NCBI GenBank assembly: GCA_020633205.1
Contig: JACKEB010000013.1
Span: 434,001-498,000 of the forward strand
Length of the DNA stretch: 64,000 nucleotides
Reading direction: 5' to 3'
Source: Polyangiaceae bacterium
Lineage (GTDB): Bacteria > Myxococcota_A > Polyangia > Polyangiales > Polyangiaceae
The notes beneath the pieces were generated by a model. That model had not been told where the DNA came from. It did no database searches and saw nothing but the letters and a program-made list of their open reading frames with translations. This document shows, piece by piece, positions 61,003 through 64,000 of the stretch (positions within the stretch are counted from its first letter, which is position 1; each line of letters begins with the position of its first letter). The position numbers were made by a program, and so were the translations under genes.

Positions 61003-62991
61003 ATGTGCGGAATTGCCGGAATTCTAAGCCTCAAGGCGGATCTGCCGCCGACCCCAATCGAGGTGTTGAGCCGCATGGCGGCCACCATCGAGCATCGAGG
61101 GCCGGACGAGTTTGGCGTCTATCGCGACGCGCGCATCGGGCTCGCCCACTCCCGTTTGTCGATCATCGATCTCGCGACCGGGCAGCAGCCGCTCTCCGAT
61201 GTGGATGAGCGCTTCTGGTTGGTGTTCAACGGAGAGATCTTCAACTACGTCGAGCTGCGCGCTGAGCTAGTGGCACTCGGTCACCGATTCCGCACGAAAT
61301 CGGACACCGAGGTGATCGTCGCGGCGTTCAAACAATGGGGGCGGGCGGCGTTCTCGCGCTTCAATGGTCAGTTCGCCATCGCGCTCTGGGATCCGGCAAA
61401 GCAGGAGCTGACCCTCGCTCGCGACTGGTCCGGTATTCGGCCTCTGTACTACATGGAGCACAAGGGGCGTCTGTACTTCTCCAGTGAGGTCAAGGCGATC
61501 TTTGCCGCGAGCGACGAGCTTCCTCGGGCGTTCGATGCAGAGGGCCTCGAAGAGACGTTCACGTTCTGGAGCAGCGTGCCTCCCCAGGGAGTGTTCGCTG
61601 GAGTGCGTGATCTCCCCCCGGGGCGTGTGCGCACCTACTCCGCCTCCGGCGTGGAGGAGCAGGCGGCGTTTGAACACGCCTACCCGCGTTCTCGCGATGA
61701 AGAGTTTCGCGGCAGCCTAGACGATGCGGTGGTCGCGGTTCGCGACGCGCTCAACGAAGCGACACGCTTGCGCATGCTACGGGCCGATGTTCCCGTCGGC
61801 AGCTACCTGTCCGGCGGCCTGGATAGCTCCCTGGTTGCCGCGATGGGCAAGCGCGCGAAAGGCGAGGGCTTCCAGACTTTCAGTCTGCGCTTCGAGGACG
61901 CCGAGTACGACGAGACTGAGTTCCAGCGGATGATGGTGAACCACATCCAGAGTGAGCATCACGAGCTCGTGGTCTCCCGCAAGAGCATCGCCGAGGTCTT
62001 TCCTCAGGTTATTTATCACGCCGAGCGACCTGTGCTTCGTACCGCGCCGGCTCCGCTCTTCATGCTGAGTGGCCTCGTCCGGCAACATGGCATCAAGGTT
62101 GTGTTGACTGGTGAAGGCGCCGACGAGGTCTTCGCCGGCTACGACATTTTCCGCGAGGCAAAAGTCCGTAGGTTCTGGGCGAAGAACGCAGCGTCTGATT
62201 GCCGTCCACGTTTGCTGGAACGGCTCTATCCCTACCTGGCGCGCTCGCCGGTGAGCCAGCAGGCGATGGCCCGAAAGTTCTTCGGGCGAAATCTTGAAGG
62301 CTTCGCCAAGCCGGGCTTCTCTCACGACATGCGCTGGCAGGGCACCGCCGCGCTCAAGCGCATGTTCACTCCCGCGATCAAACAGGCCGTAGGTGAGCTC
62401 GACGTCGAACAGCGACTCCTCGCCGACCTGCCAGCAGACTTTTCCAAGTGGTCGTACCTCGCGCAGGACCAGTACCTGGAGATGCGCACTTTGCTCGCCG
62501 GGTATCTGCTTTGCTCCCAGGGCGACCGCATGCTCATGGGCAACTCGGTGGAGGGGCGGTTTCCCTTTCTCGACATCAACGTGGCCCGGCTCGCCGCATC
62601 GCTGCCAGCGAGCTACAAGCTCAAGGTGCTCGACGAGAAACACGTGGTCAAACGCGCTAGCGAAGGCGTTATCCCCGGGGAAATACTCTCCCGCAAGAAG
62701 CAGCCCTATCGGGCCCCCGACGCGCTCGCTTTCGTTGGAGAAGGGGCCGAGTGGGCGGAGGAGCTGGTCAGCGAAGAAGCCATCAAGGCTTCCGGCGTCT
62801 TCGAGCCGAGCGCCGTCACTCGCTTGTGGGCCAAGTGCAAGGCTCGCGCAGCGACCCAGTTCTCCAACACCGACAACATGGCAGTGGTCGGCGTTCTCTC
62901 TACTCAGCTCCTGCACCAGCGCTTCATCCAGAGCGCCCCCAAGCCGCGCGCCGAGATTCAGCTCGGCACGCTGGTCGACAAGCTCTCCTAG
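61003..62991 (+). CDS. asnB: Asparagine synthase-like glutamine-hydrolysing amidotransferase
   Basis: The 662-residue protein begins MCGIAGIL with Cys2 as the N-terminal nucleophile, followed by class II glutaminase motifs (HRGPDEFG, HSRLSIIDL, FNGEIFNY). The synthetase domain carries SGGLDSS at 270-276 and LTGEGADEVFAGY, ending with EGRFPFLD. Enzymes of this group turn a carboxylate into an amide using glutamine and ATP. Many copies in polysaccharide clusters work on sugars or unknown substrates rather than aspartate. Size (about 660 residues) is at the long end and similar to forms associated with surface-polymer clusters. It lies between NadE and an acyl ligase on the same strand. Confidence 0.87.
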   Translation: MCGIAGILSLKADLPPTPIEVLSRMAATIEHRGPDEFGVYRDARIGLAHSRLSIIDLATGQQPLSDVDERFWLVFNGEIFNYVELRAELVALGHRFRTKSDTEVIVAAFKQWGRAAFSRFNGQFAIALWDPAKQELTLARDWSGIRPLYYMEHKGRLYFSSEVKAIFAASDELPRAFDAEGLEETFTFWSSVPPQGVFAGVRDLPPGRVRTYSASGVEEQAAFEHAYPRSRDEEFRGSLDDAVVAVRDALNEATRLRMLRADVPVGSYLSGGLDSSLVAAMGKRAKGEGFQTFSLRFEDAEYDETEFQRMMVNHIQSEHHELVVSRKSIAEVFPQVIYHAERPVLRTAPAPLFMLSGLVRQHGIKVVLTGEGADEVFAGYDIFREAKVRRFWAKNAASDCRPRLLERLYPYLARSPVSQQAMARKFFGRNLEGFAKPGFSHDMRWQGTAALKRMFTPAIKQAVGELDVEQRLLADLPADFSKWSYLAQDQYLEMRTLLAGYLLCSQGDRMLMGNSVEGRFPFLDINVARLAASLPASYKLKVLDEKHVVKRASEGVIPGEILSRKKQPYRAPDALAFVGEGAEWAEELVSEEAIKASGVFEPSAVTRLWAKCKARAATQFSNTDNMAVVGVLSTQLLHQRFIQSAPKPRAEIQLGTLVDKLS

Positions 62992-63051
62992 CAATCCGTT
63001 CTGCTCCCCTGGGGGCAAAGCCAGCCGGCGCTCCGCGCCTCGAGAAGAACC

Positions 63052-64000
63052 ATGACCGAAGCCGCAGTACCCCTTTTGCACGACTACATCGCCGAGGCCG
63101 CTCGGCGTGCTCCAGACAAGGAAGCGCTGCTGTGCATGAAGCAGCGCCTGACGTTCAAGCAGATCGATCAGCGTGCCAACGCGCTTGCCCACGCGTTGGT
63201 CGCTCGCGGTATCCAGCCTGGCGACCGTGTCTTGGTCTTTGCAGACAACACGCCGGAGACCGTCGTTTCCTACTGGGGTGTGCTCAAGGCGAACGCGATC
63301 GTCAGCGTGGTCAATCCGCTGACCAAGGCAGACAAGCTCGCGTACCTACTCAACGACTGCCGCGCGTCAGCGCTGATCACCGACGCACACCTCGGAAAGG
63401 TGTTCACAGAAGCAGTCAAGGAAACTGGGCACCTGAAGACGGTGCTAGTGAGCGGAAATTACCCTGCGGAAAAATTGGCGGAGCTGCCCAACGCGGTCGG
63501 CTTCGATGCGGCCATCGAGGCGGAGCAGGGCGACACGCCCCCGCGCAAGCAACGCATCGACATCGACCTGGCGAGCATCATCTACACCTCTGGATCCACG
63601 GGTGACCCGAAGGGCGTGATGCTTACCCACCGCAATCAGCTGACGGCTGCCACCAGCGTGTCGACCTATCTGGGTTACGCAGAGTCTGACGTAGTGCTCA
63701 GCGCGCTGCCGATCAGCTTCGACTACGGGCTCTATCAGATGATCATGTGCACGAAGGTCGGCGCGAAGCTCGTCCTCGAACGCTCATTCACCTACGCGAC
63801 GCAGGTCCTCAACCTGATGGTTTCCGAGGAGGCCACGGTCTTCCCAGGTGTGCCGACGATGTTCGCCATCATGGCCGAGATGAAGAACATCAGTGACTTC
63901 GACTTCAGCAAGGTGCGGATGACGACCAACACCGCTGCCGCGCTGCACCAGAAGCACATCGACGCGTTGAAGGAGATCTTCCCGAACGCGCGCATCTTCA
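63052..64000 (+). CDS. AMP-dependent acyl/aryl-CoA or ACP ligase (3' end outside window)
   Basis: The frame starts at the ATG at 63052 (MTEAAVPLLHDYIAEAA) and stays open to the window edge, giving 316 residues so far. It has the ANL-superfamily layout: an N-terminal domain with KQRLTFKQIDQRANALAHAL, and the P-loop IIYTSGSTGDPKGVMLTHRN near residues 177-195, split here for length. VLSALPISFDYGLYQMIM and PGVPTMFAIM follow. The C-terminal catalytic core is not included. It starts 60 bases after the asnB-like gene. Such ligases next to AsnB-like enzymes activate carboxylic acids for transfer to a carrier protein. Confidence 0.85.
   Translation, partial: MTEAAVPLLHDYIAEAARRAPDKEALLCMKQRLTFKQIDQRANALAHALVARGIQPGDRVLVFADNTPETVVSYWGVLKANAIVSVVNPLTKADKLAYLLNDCRASALITDAHLGKVFTEAVKETGHLKTVLVSGNYPAEKLAELPNAVGFDAAIEAEQGDTPPRKQRIDIDLASIIYTSGSTGDPKGVMLTHRNQLTAATSVSTYLGYAESDVVLSALPISFDYGLYQMIMCTKVGAKLVLERSFTYATQVLNLMVSEEATVFPGVPTMFAIMAEMKNISDFDFSKVRMTTNTAAALHQKHIDALKEIFPNARIF

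Noticed and set aside
61777..63192. 471-codon antisense frame over asnB
   Set aside because: It is the complement of a clear asparagine synthase gene and the start of the acyl ligase gene. Long antisense frames are expected at this GC content; similar ones lie over the LarA-like, ElbD-like and barrel/beta-helix genes.
60016..64000. Exosortase-type sorting cluster
   Set aside because: AsnB-like and acyl-ligase genes are reminiscent of such clusters, but no exosortase-like multi-helix protein and no PEP-CTERM protein was found in the window.
1..64000. Insertion sequences, prophage genes or integrase sites
   Set aside because: No transposase, integrase or phage structural gene was seen, and no long terminal inverted repeats were noticed by eye. 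Short target duplications cannot be excluded without a computed search.

Overview
The window is a high-GC chromosomal segment that I read as coming from a myxobacterium (Polyangiales-like). The evidence is the protein style: three secreted proteins end in a MYXO-CTERM-type tail (Gly/Ala/Ser-rich linker, Cys-Gly-Cys, one membrane helix, Arg cluster), a very large TPR protein carries a kinase-like domain, lipoproteins are common, and an ElbD-like multidomain lipid enzyme is present. No rRNA, tRNA, insertion sequence, prophage or CRISPR array was recognised. Nearly all sequence is coding, and the many long antisense reading frames are GC-driven shadows.

Region 1 (1-8.8 kb) is a mixed set: the end of an ArsA-like ATPase, an exported barrel-like protein, a lipoprotein phosphoesterase, a secreted beta-helix protein, a DUF2378-like protein, RNase D, a small lipoprotein and a secreted metalloprotease with a protease-associated domain. 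Region 2 (9.07-17.35 kb) is a compact four-gene plus-strand operon: HAD phosphatase, LarA-fold protein, a 1621-residue enzyme (acyl reductase, AMP-ligase, ACP, PlsC, SCP2) resembling the myxobacterial ether-lipid enzyme ElbD, and an NAD-dependent reductase. Region 3 (17.4-27.8 kb) has a small unknown protein, an 1802-residue pseudokinase/TPR protein, a heparinase II/III-like lipoprotein and a proline-rich membrane protein.

Region 4 (28-64 kb) is a large exopolysaccharide locus of the Wzx/Wzy type: a short Wza/OPX lipoprotein, Wzy, a priming sugar transferase, a CpsD-like ATPase, two Wzz-like proteins, Wzx, three glycosyltransferases, a deacetylase-like protein, an acetyltransferase and an SGNH-like protein, a beta-barrel that could be the outer-membrane half of a composite OPX/barrel translocon, and a NadE-AsnB-acyl ligase set running off the right edge.

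Interleaved with these genes are the parts of a partner-switching phosphorelay: a hybrid histidine kinase with HPt, a receiver fused to an RsbW-type ATPase domain, a stand-alone RsbW-like protein, a STAS protein and an FHA-GAF-SpoIIE phosphatase. The layout suggests that polysaccharide production is controlled by this switch, comparable in logic to SypA/SypE of Vibrio fischeri. The circuit and the composite exporter are the two systems most worth testing. A C-rich element (CTCCCCCAAAA-like) recurs about 28-45 bases after stop codons at five gene ends.
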